Below are positions 47,955 through 56,011 of a stretch of 64,000 bases of DNA, piece after piece. Origin of the DNA: Actinotalea sp. JY-7876 (lineage in GTDB: Bacteria > Actinomycetota > Actinomycetes > Actinomycetales > Cellulomonadaceae); the NCBI RefSeq assembly GCF_014042015.1, contig NZ_CP059493.1:3100001-3164000 (forward strand), in the 5' to 3' direction. The notes under the pieces are model-generated. The model saw only the letters and a program-made list of their open reading frames with translations, searched no databases and was not told the DNA's origin. The stretch's first letter is position 1; every line of letters starts with the position of its first letter. The translations under genes and the position numbers were made by a program.

Positions 47955-50117
47955 CTAGGGCAGGGGCACGAAGCCCTCGTGGCGCACGCTCCAGCCGGCG
48001 CCGAAGCCGGGCGTGGGCGCCTCGCCGCCCTCCCAGCCCGCGACCATCAGCGCGACCGCGACCAGCAGCCCGCCGTTGCCCGGCAGGTACAGCGGCAGGT
48101 GGTCGGTCTGGCGGTTGTGGCCGTTGGGCAGGTAGGCGTTCTTGGGCAGGTCCAGGAGCAGCGCGTCGACGGCGCCCTGCGGGTCGCCCAGGCGCGTGGC
48201 GGTCATCGCCAGCGCCGGGTAGTCCCAGCCCCAGGTGCTCGGCCAGTCCCAGTCGGCGAGCACGTCGTCGAGCGTCGCCCGCACGACGGCGGGGTCCAGC
48301 AGCCCGGTGTCCGGCACGACGCCCAGCCCGTAGACCATCGACGGGTGGTCCGCGCGCACGGTGAACGGCTCGACGCCGATCGCCGGGTAGACGCCGTCGC
48401 GCACGAGCGGCCGCGCCATGCCGTCGGCGACCTCGTCCCAGCGCGGCTCGCGCGGCAGGCCGGCGTGCTCGCGCCACTGCTGCGCGACGCGCAGGCCCCA
48501 CACCCAGTACGCGAGCTCGAACGGCGGGTTGGTCGCCCGCTCCCGCACGTCGGCGTACGACTCCTGCGCCGGGACGAGCGGGGGGCCGAGCGCGAACCCC
48601 TGGGGCGTCGGCTCGACGACGTCGGCCATGAAGCGCGCGGTCTGGTCCACGAGCGCGCCGTAGCGCGCCACGACGTCGCCCCGGCGCTCGGGCGGCGCGG
48701 CGCGGCGCAGCAGCTCGGCGAGGTGCAGGACGTGCGGCTGCTGCCACAGCAGGAAGGGCCCGATGTGGCTCGGGCTCTCCTGCCCGTCGGGGGCGACCTG
48801 CTTGGGCCACCGGGCACCGTCGTACCCCTGGGTCCGGGCCGTCTCCTGCGCCGCGGGCAGGATGCGCTCGTACCAGCCCATGCTGCGCTCGAGCAGGTCG
48901 GGGCGGCCCCACACGGCGAAGTGCGCCGCGTGCCACCAGTGCATCTCCAGGTGGAACCGGCCGCGCCAGCTGTTGCACGTCAGGCCCGTCTCCTGCGGCG
49001 GCGTCGAGCCGGCGCACTGGATCGCGGTGAGGTACTGCGACAGGACGACGCGCCGCTCGAGCTCGGGCGCGCGCGGGTCCGTGCTGCCGGACAGGTCGAG
49101 GGCGGCGCCGCGCCGCCAGAAGGCGGGCCAGTGGGCCCGCGAGGCGGCGAGCACGCCGTCCACGTCGAGCGGGGTCGCCGGCACCTCGGACGCCGCAGGC
49201 GCCACCTCGAGGACCAGGTCCAGCGTGCCGTCGGCGTCCAGGACGAGCTCGTGCGGCGCGACGGCCGCCGCGCGGGCACCGGTCCACAGCCGCACCACGT
49301 ACGCGTCGTCCGCGGCGCCGTCGAAGCGTCGGTGGACGACGGCGCCGTCGGGCCGGTCCTCGACCTGCGTCACGTGGGCCTCGGGACGCGTCCAGTCGGC
49401 CGCGTTGCTCCACGACGTGGAGCCGTAGGGGAAGGCGAGGCGGACGGCGACGTCGTGCGCGCCCTCGTCGCCGGGCCCGCCCGCGCCCGGTGCCGCGTCC
49501 GGCACCGGCACGAGGCGGACCGCGAGCGCGTCGCGCTGCGGGTGGCACGCCGTGGTGACCCGCAGGCGGCGGCCCGCGAGCTCGACCTCGCTCTCGACGA
49601 CGCCCGTCCACAGGTCGAGGGCCTGCTCGGCGGCGCCGAGGTCCGACGGCGAGGGCGCAGCCCACGGGCGCGGCGCGCCCTCGCCGTCCACCCCACCGCC
49701 GGTCCCCGGCGGCCGGGTCACCAGACCGACGCGCACGAGGTCCAGGCGGTGGGGGTTGGCACGGAGCCAGCGGTGGGACACGTCGAGCCCGGAGTCGTCC
49801 GAGCCGTGCAACGACCCCGCGTCGACGTACGGCACCTCACCGCGCGAGGTCCGGTAGGGGCGCCGCGTCGCCGCGAGGTCCACACCGTCCGGCCGCGGGG
49901 TGCTGTGCCACGCCCACTGCGCCTGCGTGCCCAGCAACGTCCCGGGAGCACCACCTCCCGGGTCCGTCACCGAGAACTGCTCGGGGAACGTCTGCAGGCC
50001 CGTGACGTCCACGGTCCAGCAGACCTCCCCGTTGCCGACCGTCAGCGGGGAGGTCGGCTCGATGCCGGTCACCCGGACCGTGTGCCTGCGCACCACGGCC
50101 TCGCGATCCACGCGCAC
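47955..50117 (-). CDS. Cytosolic glycosidase-like protein, (alpha/alpha)6 (six-hairpin) type
   Basis: 720 residues from GTG 50117, chosen because AGGAGG lies seven bases upstream; upstream frame is out-of-family. An N-terminal beta-sandwich (GNGEVCWTVDVTGLQTFPEQ, then beta-rich sequence to about 330) is followed by a helical barrel with RRVVLSQYLTAIQCAGS, FHLEMHWWHAAHFAVWGRP, ARWPKQVAPDGQESP and STWGWDYPALAMTATRLGD. This layout matches six-hairpin glycosidases related to GH65/GH95-type clans; I cannot give the exact GH family. No signal peptide, so it acts on imported oligosaccharides. Candidate acid residues are in HLEMHWW and WGWDYP. Confidence 0.78.
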   Translation of the reverse strand: MRVDREAVVRRHTVRVTGIEPTSPLTVGNGEVCWTVDVTGLQTFPEQFSVTDPGGGAPGTLLGTQAQWAWHSTPRPDGVDLAATRRPYRTSRGEVPYVDAGSLHGSDDSGLDVSHRWLRANPHRLDLVRVGLVTRPPGTGGGVDGEGAPRPWAAPSPSDLGAAEQALDLWTGVVESEVELAGRRLRVTTACHPQRDALAVRLVPVPDAAPGAGGPGDEGAHDVAVRLAFPYGSTSWSNAADWTRPEAHVTQVEDRPDGAVVHRRFDGAADDAYVVRLWTGARAAAVAPHELVLDADGTLDLVLEVAPAASEVPATPLDVDGVLAASRAHWPAFWRRGAALDLSGSTDPRAPELERRVVLSQYLTAIQCAGSTPPQETGLTCNSWRGRFHLEMHWWHAAHFAVWGRPDLLERSMGWYERILPAAQETARTQGYDGARWPKQVAPDGQESPSHIGPFLLWQQPHVLHLAELLRRAAPPERRGDVVARYGALVDQTARFMADVVEPTPQGFALGPPLVPAQESYADVRERATNPPFELAYWVWGLRVAQQWREHAGLPREPRWDEVADGMARPLVRDGVYPAIGVEPFTVRADHPSMVYGLGVVPDTGLLDPAVVRATLDDVLADWDWPSTWGWDYPALAMTATRLGDPQGAVDALLLDLPKNAYLPNGHNRQTDHLPLYLPGNGGLLVAVALMVAGWEGGEAPTPGFGAGWSVRHEGFVPLP

Positions 50118-50167
50118 CGAACCGCCTCCTCGCCCCGTCGTCCGTCGGTCCGCGTGTGCCCGAGCGC

Positions 50168-51535
50168 TCAGGACGTCGCCGAGGTCAGCTCGGTGACGAA
50201 CTGCTCGCCGGCCTGCGCGGGGTCGATCTGCCCGAACAGCACGGCGTCGTTCAGCCGAGTGAGGATCGCGACGCTCTCGGTCGAGCCCGTCGGGCCGATG
50301 ACGAAGTGGCCGTCGACGTGCTCGGCCATCCGCTCGATGAAGTCGTACTCCGTCTGCTGGACGGGCTCGAGGTCCGCCGAGAGGTGCTCGCGGAGGGTCG
50401 GGTTCGCCGGGACGCCGCGGTTGGCGCCGATGAAGTCCGCCGCCTCGGTCGAGTTCACCAGGAAGTCGATGAGCTTGGCCGACGCCTCCGGGTGCTCGCT
50501 GTTGGCGCTGATCGTGTAGAGCTGCGACGCCTGGAGCCAGGTCCCCGGACCCTCGTGGTTCGACTCGCCCGGGGGCAGCATCATGATCATGTCCTGGCCC
50601 GCCGCCGAGCTGTACGCGGTGAGCAGGTTGGACCAGCCGAACTTCATGCCCGCGAGGCCGCGGCCGATGAGCGTCTGCTCGGGCGCCGCCTGGCCGGCGA
50701 GCTCGGCCGTGAGGCTGGCCTGGGGCGAGGCGCCCGACTCCATGAGCCCGCTCGTCATCTCGAACCACTGCTCGACGATGTCCGGCTCGATGACGACGCC
50801 GTTCTCGTCGTAGAGGCCCTCGCCGGTGTGCTGGTTGGCGTAGAGGTCCAGGACGTCGGGGGACGTCGGGTCCTCGGTGCCGTAGGTCCCCTCGGGCGTG
50901 TTCGCCGAGATCTCCTCCGCGATCTCCGCGAAGTCGTCCCAGTCCCACGTCTCGTCGTCGGGCAGGTCGACGCCCGCGGCCTCGAAGACCGCGGGGTTGA
51001 CGATGAGACCGAAGGTGTTGACGCCCGTGGGGACGCCGTACTGGGTGTCGCTGAAGAACCCGTTGGACAGGGCGCCCTCGTCGAGCGAGGAGAGGTCGAG
51101 GTGGTCCGAGACCGTCGCGAGGTCGAGCAGCACGCCGCGGTCGCCGTACTCGCGCGGGTAGGCGCCGCCCATCGTGATGACGTCGGGCTCGTCGCCCGCC
51201 GCGACGCCGGTCGCCAGGCGGTCGAAGTAGGAGGTGAAGTCGACGGACTCCGTCTCCACCGTGATGTTGGGGTTCGCCGCCTCGAAGGCGTCGACCGCCG
51301 CGTTGGTCATGGCGGCGCGCTCCTCGTTGCCCCACCAGACGAAGCGGATGGTGGCCGGGGCGTCCGGGTCGTAGTCGTCTGCCGGCTCCTCGGCGCCGTC
51401 GGTCGGCCCGTCGCCCGCGCCCGCGCCGGCGTCGCCCGAGCAGGCGGCGGTGAGCAGCAGGACGCCGGTCGCCAGGCCGGCCCCCAGCGCGCGTGCGGTG
51501 CGGCGGTTCCGGTGGGTTCCTCGTGTGGGTCGCAT
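50168..51535 (-). CDS. ABC sugar transporter solute-binding lipoprotein (third)
   Basis: 455 residues, with signal peptide and lipobox (L-T-A-A-C) and a glycine/alanine/acid linker after the cysteine. ATIRFVWWGNEERAAMTNAA and PDVITMGGAYPREYGDRGVL show it belongs to the same family as the other two binding proteins, but it is more diverged. It lies 50 bases upstream of the glycosidase gene on the same strand and is the first gene of the likely operon (binding protein, glycosidase, binding protein, oxidoreductase). Two palindromic operators sit upstream. No permease or ATPase adjoins. Confidence 0.92.
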   Translation of the reverse strand: MRPTRGTHRNRRTARALGAGLATGVLLLTAACSGDAGAGAGDGPTDGAEEPADDYDPDAPATIRFVWWGNEERAAMTNAAVDAFEAANPNITVETESVDFTSYFDRLATGVAAGDEPDVITMGGAYPREYGDRGVLLDLATVSDHLDLSSLDEGALSNGFFSDTQYGVPTGVNTFGLIVNPAVFEAAGVDLPDDETWDWDDFAEIAEEISANTPEGTYGTEDPTSPDVLDLYANQHTGEGLYDENGVVIEPDIVEQWFEMTSGLMESGASPQASLTAELAGQAAPEQTLIGRGLAGMKFGWSNLLTAYSSAAGQDMIMMLPPGESNHEGPGTWLQASQLYTISANSEHPEASAKLIDFLVNSTEAADFIGANRGVPANPTLREHLSADLEPVQQTEYDFIERMAEHVDGHFVIGPTGSTESVAILTRLNDAVLFGQIDPAQAGEQFVTELTSATS

Positions 51536-51588
51536 CGTCGTCCCTCCTGCCGCGTCGTTGCGGCGATACGGCCCCGGCCGGGGCGGTA

Positions 51589-51600
51589 TGAATCGATTCA
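51589..51600 (-). promoter_or_regulatory. LacI-type operator before the third binding-protein gene
   Basis: TGAATCGATTCA is a perfect 12-bp palindrome with a CG centre, 54 bases upstream of the start at 51535. It has the LacI-family operator shape. Confidence 0.65.
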
Positions 51601-51663
51601 GTAAGTCGATCCGACCTCGCGCCAGGTACGGCCCCTCGAGGCCGGCCCTCGCCACCGCGAGGT

Positions 51664-51677
51664 TTACACCGGTGTAA
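51664..51677 (-). promoter_or_regulatory. Second palindromic operator before the third binding-protein gene
   Basis: TTACACCGGTGTAA is a perfect 14-bp palindrome with a CG centre, 64 bases upstream of the 51589 site and 25 bases from the end of the sigma gene. A LacI-family protein may bind both and loop the DNA. Confidence 0.6.
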
Positions 51678-51701
51678 GGAGACCACACCGCTCGGGTCGG
51701 G

Positions 51702-52961
51702 TCAATGGGCTGGCCAGGACCGGGCGTCCGCGAGCGCCGCGCGGCGCCGCCCGAGGGCCGCCGCCTGCGCCGCGTTCGGGCACAGGGCGACGGCACAGTC
51801 GTAGGCCTCGTCCGCCTCGCGCGTCCGGCCGAGGCGGGCCAGCAGCTCGGCGCGCGTGGCATGGAAGGGCTGGTACCCGGCCAGCGCCGCGGCGAGCGGC
51901 TCCAGCTGGGCCAGCGCCACCTGCGCGCCGTCGAGCTCGGCCACCGCCACCGCCCGGTTCAGCGCGACGACCGGCGAGGGGTCGAGACGCACGAGCTGGT
52001 CGTACAGGGCCAGGACCTGCGACCAGTCGGTGTCGCGGACGTCCCGCGCGCAGGTGTGCACGGCGTTGACCGCGGCCAGCAGCTGGTAGCGGCCGGGTGG
52101 CACGCCGGCCGCCAGCCGCTCCCGCACCAGGCGGTGCCCCTCGGCGAGCAGGGCGGTGTCCCACGCCCCGCGGTCCTGCTCGTCGAGCGCCAGGAGGTCA
52201 CCGCTCGCCGAGACCCTCGCGGGCCGCCGCGCGTCCGTGAGGAGCATGAGCGCGAGCAGCCCGGTCACCTCGCCGTCGTCCGGCAGCAGGTCGTGCAGCA
52301 GGCGGGCCAGGCGGATCGCCTCGGCCGTCAGCTCCGGCCGGAGCGGTCCGGACGCGGTCGCCAGGTACCCCTCGTCGAACACCAGGAGCAGCACGGTGAG
52401 CACGTCCGCCACCCGACCGGGGAGCTCCGCAGCGGACGGCGGACGGTACTCGCGGGCCGTCGCCCTGAGCGCGGCCTTGGCCCGCGTGATCCGGCGCCCG
52501 ACGGCGTCCTCCTGCACCAGGAGGGCTCGCGCGATCTCGGGGACCGTCAGCCCTCCGACGAGGCGCAGCGTCAGCGTCACGCGCGCCGCCGGGGACAGCA
52601 CAGGGTCGCAGCACAGGAGGACCAGGCGCAGCCGGTCGTCGCCCAGTGGGCCCGACGGACCGGCAGGCGCGGGCGGGTCGGCGGCGTGCAGGGCGGACGC
52701 CTCGAGCTGCTTGGCCTCGCGCCTGCTCTCGCGCCGCACGCGGTCCACCGCCTTGCGCATCGCCGTGGTCGTCAGCCACGCGCCGGGCCGGTCGGGGACG
52801 CCGTCGACCGGCCAGCGCTCCACCGCGGCGGCGAAGGCCTCCGCCGCCGCGTCCTCCGCGATGTCGAGGTCGCCGAAGCGCCGCACGAGGAGCCCGACCA
52901 GGCGGGCCCACTCCTCGCGGTGGGCCCGCGCGGCCGCCTCGCGGGCGTCCACGCGGCTCAC
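51702..52961 (-). CDS. ECF sigma factor with C-terminal TPR-like extension (ECF42 type)
   Basis: 419 residues from GTG 52961. Region 2 is LVGLLVRRFGDLDIAEDAAAEAF and region 4 LVGGLTVPEIARALLVQEDAV. A long C-terminal part (about 190-419) with LLVFDEGYLATASG and helical repeats (YDQLVRLDPSPVVALNRAVA) is characteristic of the DUF6596/ECF42 group, in which the extension, not a separate anti-sigma factor, is thought to control activity. The start overlaps the stop of the YCII/DGPF gene by 4 bases, the arrangement known for this group. Target promoters are unknown. Confidence 0.92.
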   Translation of the reverse strand: MSRVDAREAAARAHREEWARLVGLLVRRFGDLDIAEDAAAEAFAAAVERWPVDGVPDRPGAWLTTTAMRKAVDRVRRESRREAKQLEASALHAADPPAPAGPSGPLGDDRLRLVLLCCDPVLSPAARVTLTLRLVGGLTVPEIARALLVQEDAVGRRITRAKAALRATAREYRPPSAAELPGRVADVLTVLLLVFDEGYLATASGPLRPELTAEAIRLARLLHDLLPDDGEVTGLLALMLLTDARRPARVSASGDLLALDEQDRGAWDTALLAEGHRLVRERLAAGVPPGRYQLLAAVNAVHTCARDVRDTDWSQVLALYDQLVRLDPSPVVALNRAVAVAELDGAQVALAQLEPLAAALAGYQPFHATRAELLARLGRTREADEAYDCAVALCPNAAQAAALGRRRAALADARSWPAH

Positions 52962-53290
52962 CCCCCGAGCAGGGGCCGCAGCTCGACCCGGCGGTGGCAG
53001 TGCCGCGAGCCCTGCGCCGCCAGCTCGAGCGCGACCTCCCGGCTGGGGGCCTCGACGATCCAGAAGCCGGCGAGGTACTCCTTCGACTCGAGGAACGGCC
53101 CGTCGGTGACGAGCGGCTCGGCCCCCGACCGGCCGTCGACCACCGCCGCCGTGGCCGGCGCGCCGAGGCCGGCGGCGAAGACCCAGTGGCCGTCGGCCCG
53201 CAGCCGGTCGTTGAACGCGTCGACGGCGGCCATCTCGGCCGCGGTCGCGGAGCCTGTCGTGTCGTCGATCACCGAGATCACGTACCGCAC
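52958..53290 (-). CDS. YCII-related (DGPF) protein, ECF42 partner
   Basis: 110 residues from GTG 53290, with GAGGAGG upstream. It shows RYVISVIDD at the start and VTDGPFLESKEYLAGFWIVE, containing the D-G-P-F motif that names the family. The fold is a ferredoxin-like alpha/beta barrel; function is uncertain, possibly enzymatic or a small-molecule binder. It overlaps the sigma gene, so the two are co-expressed. It may be a member of the sigma factor's own regulon, as reported for ECF42 systems. Confidence 0.9.
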   Translation of the reverse strand: MRYVISVIDDTTGSATAAEMAAVDAFNDRLRADGHWVFAAGLGAPATAAVVDGRSGAEPLVTDGPFLESKEYLAGFWIVEAPSREVALELAAQGSRHCHRRVELRPLLGG

Positions 53291-53376
53291 GGGGGAACCT
53301 CCTCGCTCACGGGCCCCGGACGGGCCCCTCACCATGTCGACGAACGGGCCGGCCCCGATCGGACACCCGCCACGCC

Positions 53377-54381
53377 TCAGGCGGTCGACTCCCGCACCAC
53401 GAGCCGGTGCGGCGCGACGACCTCGAGCTCGACCGCCGCCGGGCCGTCGTCCAGCCGCGCGAGCAGCAGCTCGACGGCCGAGCGGGCGATCTGGGTGCGT
53501 CCCGGGTTCACCGTCGTCAGGCTCGGGCGCGAGAACCGCGCCTCCTCGATGTCGTCGAAGCCCACCACCGCGACGTCGCCGGGCACGTCGACGCCGCGCT
53601 CGTACAGGACCCGCATCGCACCGAGCGCCAGCACGTCGTTGAGCCCGACGACGGCGTCGATGCGCGCCCCGGCGTCGAGCAGCCCGCGCATCGCGTCGGC
53701 ACCCGCGGACCGGCTCCAGGTCTCGGTGAAGCCGACGAGGCCCGGGTCGAGCTCGAGCCCGGCCCCGCGCAGTGCCGCGCGGATGCCGTCGGTACGCAGG
53801 GACCCCGCGCCCGTGCCCGTGCCGTCGAAGCTCCCGACCACCGCGACCCGACGTCGGCCCTGCGCGAGCAGGTGCTCCGTCGCGGCGCGGGCGCCGGCCG
53901 TGTTGGCCATGGCGACGTGCGGGACGCGGCTGTGCAGCGAGCGCTCGCCGAGCAGGACGATCGGGAAGTCCACCTCGAGCGCCGGCGAGTCCTGGCCGCG
54001 CAGGGCCAGCGGGGAGAAGATCAACCCGTCGGTCATGCGCCGGCGCGCGCTGAAGAGCACCTCCATCTCGCGCTCCCGCGAGCCGCCGGTCTGCTCGATG
54101 AGCACCGTGTACCCGCGCGCGGCCGCGGCGTCGATCACCTCGTCGGAGAGCTCGGCGAAGTACGGCAGGCTCAGCTCGGGCACCGCGAGCGTGAGCATCC
54201 CGGTGCGGCCGAGGCTGAGGTTCCGGGCCGAGAAGTTCATCTGGTAGCCGAGGTCGTCGATGGCCGCGCGCACCTTGCGGCGCGTCTCGTCGCTGACGTG
54301 GGGGAAGTCGTTGACGACGTTCGACACCGTCTTGACGGACACCCCGGCCGCCCTGGCCACGTCCCGCATCGTCGCGGCCAC
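53377..54381 (-). CDS. LacI-family regulator, divergent to GH5 glycosidase
   Basis: 334 residues from GTG 54381, with ATG 54369 as the alternative. The helix-turn-helix TMRDVARAAGVSVKTVSNVVN is followed by the hinge (YQMNFSARNLSLGRTGML) and the effector-binding domain (VAVVGFDDIEEARFSRPSLT). It is divergent from a cytosolic GH5 enzyme, and the intergenic gap holds the perfect palindrome GGTAACCGGTTACC, the probable operator. The inducer is likely the GH5 product or substrate, such as cellobiose-like or mixed-linkage glucan fragments; this is inference. Confidence 0.92.
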   Translation of the reverse strand: MAATMRDVARAAGVSVKTVSNVVNDFPHVSDETRRKVRAAIDDLGYQMNFSARNLSLGRTGMLTLAVPELSLPYFAELSDEVIDAAAARGYTVLIEQTGGSREREMEVLFSARRRMTDGLIFSPLALRGQDSPALEVDFPIVLLGERSLHSRVPHVAMANTAGARAATEHLLAQGRRRVAVVGSFDGTGTGAGSLRTDGIRAALRGAGLELDPGLVGFTETWSRSAGADAMRGLLDAGARIDAVVGLNDVLALGAMRVLYERGVDVPGDVAVVGFDDIEEARFSRPSLTTVNPGRTQIARSAVELLLARLDDGPAAVELEVVAPHRLVVRESTA

Positions 54382-54485
54382 GCGCCCTCCCCTCGTCGCC
54401 CCGCGGTCCGCGGGTGGTGGGCGCCACTATCCCATCGCCAGGCTGGACACCCCGCGCGGCGCCGCCTAGGGTCGCCCGGGACGAT

Positions 54486-54499
54486 GGTAACCGGTTACC
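54486..54499. promoter_or_regulatory. Perfect palindromic LacI-type operator before the GH5 gene
   Basis: GGTAACCGGTTACC is a perfect 14-bp palindrome with a CG centre, 39 bases upstream of the GH5 start and 104 bases from the divergent LacI start. Its form is that of actinobacterial LacI-type operators. Confidence 0.75.
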
Positions 54500-54538
54500 G
54501 GGCATCGCCACCACGCCTGCCCTCGACGAGGAGGACGC

Positions 54539-55918
54539 ATGACGCACACGATCCGGGTCGACGGCACGCGCCTCGTGCGGCCCGACGGCCAGGAGGTCCT
54601 CCTGCGCGGCGTCGGGCTGGGCGGCTGGATGACGATGGAGAACTTCATCACCGGCTACCCCGCGACCGAGTCCCAGATGCGACGCGCGGTCACGCGCGTG
54701 CTCGGACCGGAACCCGCGGAGGCCTTCTTCGAGACGTTCCTGCTCGAGTTCTTCGCCGAGGCCGACGCCGCGCACCTCGCGTCGCTCGGCATGACCTGCG
54801 TGCGGGTGCCGTTCAGCTACTTCCACCTCGAGGACGACGACGCCCCGTTCGAGATCAAGGAGTCCGGCCTGCGCCACCTCGAGCGCGTCGTGCGCATCCT
54901 GGGCGAGCACGGCATCCACACCATCCTCGACCTGCACGCCGCGCCGGGCCGGCAGAACCAGCACTGGCACTCCGACAACCCCACGCACTACGCGGAGTTC
55001 TGGAACCACCGCCACTTCCAGGACCGCGTCGTGCACCTGTGGGAGGCCGTGGCCGACCGGTTCAAGGACGACCCCTGGGTGGCGGGCTACAACCCGCTCA
55101 ACGAGCCGTCCGACGTGACCGGCGAGAAGATCGGACCCTTCTACGCGCGGCTGGAGCGGGCCATCCGCGCCGTCGACCCGCACCACGTGCTCTTCCTGGA
55201 CGGCAACCGCTACTCGACCGACTTCTCGATGTTCGCCGAGCCCTTCGAGAACACGGTCTGGACCGCGCACGACTACGCGCTGCCCGGCATCGCGGCGGTC
55301 AGCCGCTACCCGGGCGAGACGCGCGGGCAGCACTACGACCGCGGCACGGTCGAGCAGACGTTCCTGCGCCGCACCGAGGTGATGCGCCGCACGGGAACCC
55401 CGATCTGGGTGGGCGAGTTCGGCCCGATCTACGTCGGCGACGCCGAGCGCGTCGACGGCGCCTACCGCCTGCTGCAGGACCAGCTGAACATCTACCGCGA
55501 GCACGGCGCCAGCTGGAGCCTGTGGACCTACAAGGACGTCGGCAGCCAGGGCCTGGTCACCACCGACCCCGCCTCGCCGTACCTGGAGCGCATCCGGCCT
55601 GCGCTCGAGAAGAAGCAGCGCCTCGGCACCGACTCGTGGGGCGGGAGCGACGCGCACACGCGCGACGTCCTGGACCCGATCGAGGCCCTCTTCGCGCGCG
55701 AGTTCCCGGACTTCGACCCCTACCCCTGGGGCCCGCGCCAGTGGATCAACGTGCTGGTCCGGCACGTGCTGCTGGCGGAGCCGCTCGTCGACGAGTACGC
55801 GCGTTGCTTCACGGGTCTCGACGCCGACGGCGCCGCGGAACTCGCGCGGTCCTTCCGCTTCGACCGCTGCGTCGAACGCACCCGCCTGAGCACGCTGCTG
55901 CGCGCGCACCTGCGCTGA
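54539..55918 (+). CDS. Glycoside hydrolase family 5, cytosolic
   Basis: 459 residues from ATG 54539 with GAGGAGGA upstream. GVGLGGWMTMENFITGYP begins the barrel, GYNPLNEP holds the acid/base Glu189 and PIWVGEFGP the nucleophile Glu293; TILDLHAAPGRQNQ and WTAHDY are further GH5 signatures. There is no signal peptide, so it cleaves imported oligosaccharides. The sequence resembles exo-beta-1,3-glucanase/beta-glucosidase-like GH5 members, but the exact subfamily is uncertain. It is divergent from a LacI regulator and ends at a strong hairpin. Confidence 0.92.
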   Translation: MTHTIRVDGTRLVRPDGQEVLLRGVGLGGWMTMENFITGYPATESQMRRAVTRVLGPEPAEAFFETFLLEFFAEADAAHLASLGMTCVRVPFSYFHLEDDDAPFEIKESGLRHLERVVRILGEHGIHTILDLHAAPGRQNQHWHSDNPTHYAEFWNHRHFQDRVVHLWEAVADRFKDDPWVAGYNPLNEPSDVTGEKIGPFYARLERAIRAVDPHHVLFLDGNRYSTDFSMFAEPFENTVWTAHDYALPGIAAVSRYPGETRGQHYDRGTVEQTFLRRTEVMRRTGTPIWVGEFGPIYVGDAERVDGAYRLLQDQLNIYREHGASWSLWTYKDVGSQGLVTTDPASPYLERIRPALEKKQRLGTDSWGGSDAHTRDVLDPIEALFAREFPDFDPYPWGPRQWINVLVRHVLLAEPLVDEYARCFTGLDADGAAELARSFRFDRCVERTRLSTLLRAHLR

Positions 55919-55946
55919 GGCCCGGCCGGCGCAGCGATCGACGCGA

Positions 55947-55995
55947 CGAGCCCGCCGGTCCGGCACACGCGGGGTGTGCCGGACCGGCGGGCTCG
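55947..55995. terminator. Perfect 22-bp hairpin, bidirectional terminator
   Basis: Arms at 55947-55968 and 55974-55995 (beginning CGAGCCCGCCGGTCCGGC) are exact complements with a 5-base loop, between the convergent GH5 and ABC permease genes. Confidence 0.9.
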
Positions 55996-56011
55996 GTGGT
56001 CGTGCGGGGCG

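Noticed and set aside
46887-50519. A plus-strand open frame of about 1,200 codons opposite binding protein 2, the glycosidase and binding protein 3
   Set aside because: Antisense shadow of three strong minus-strand genes; it crosses their intergenic regions and has no domain motif.
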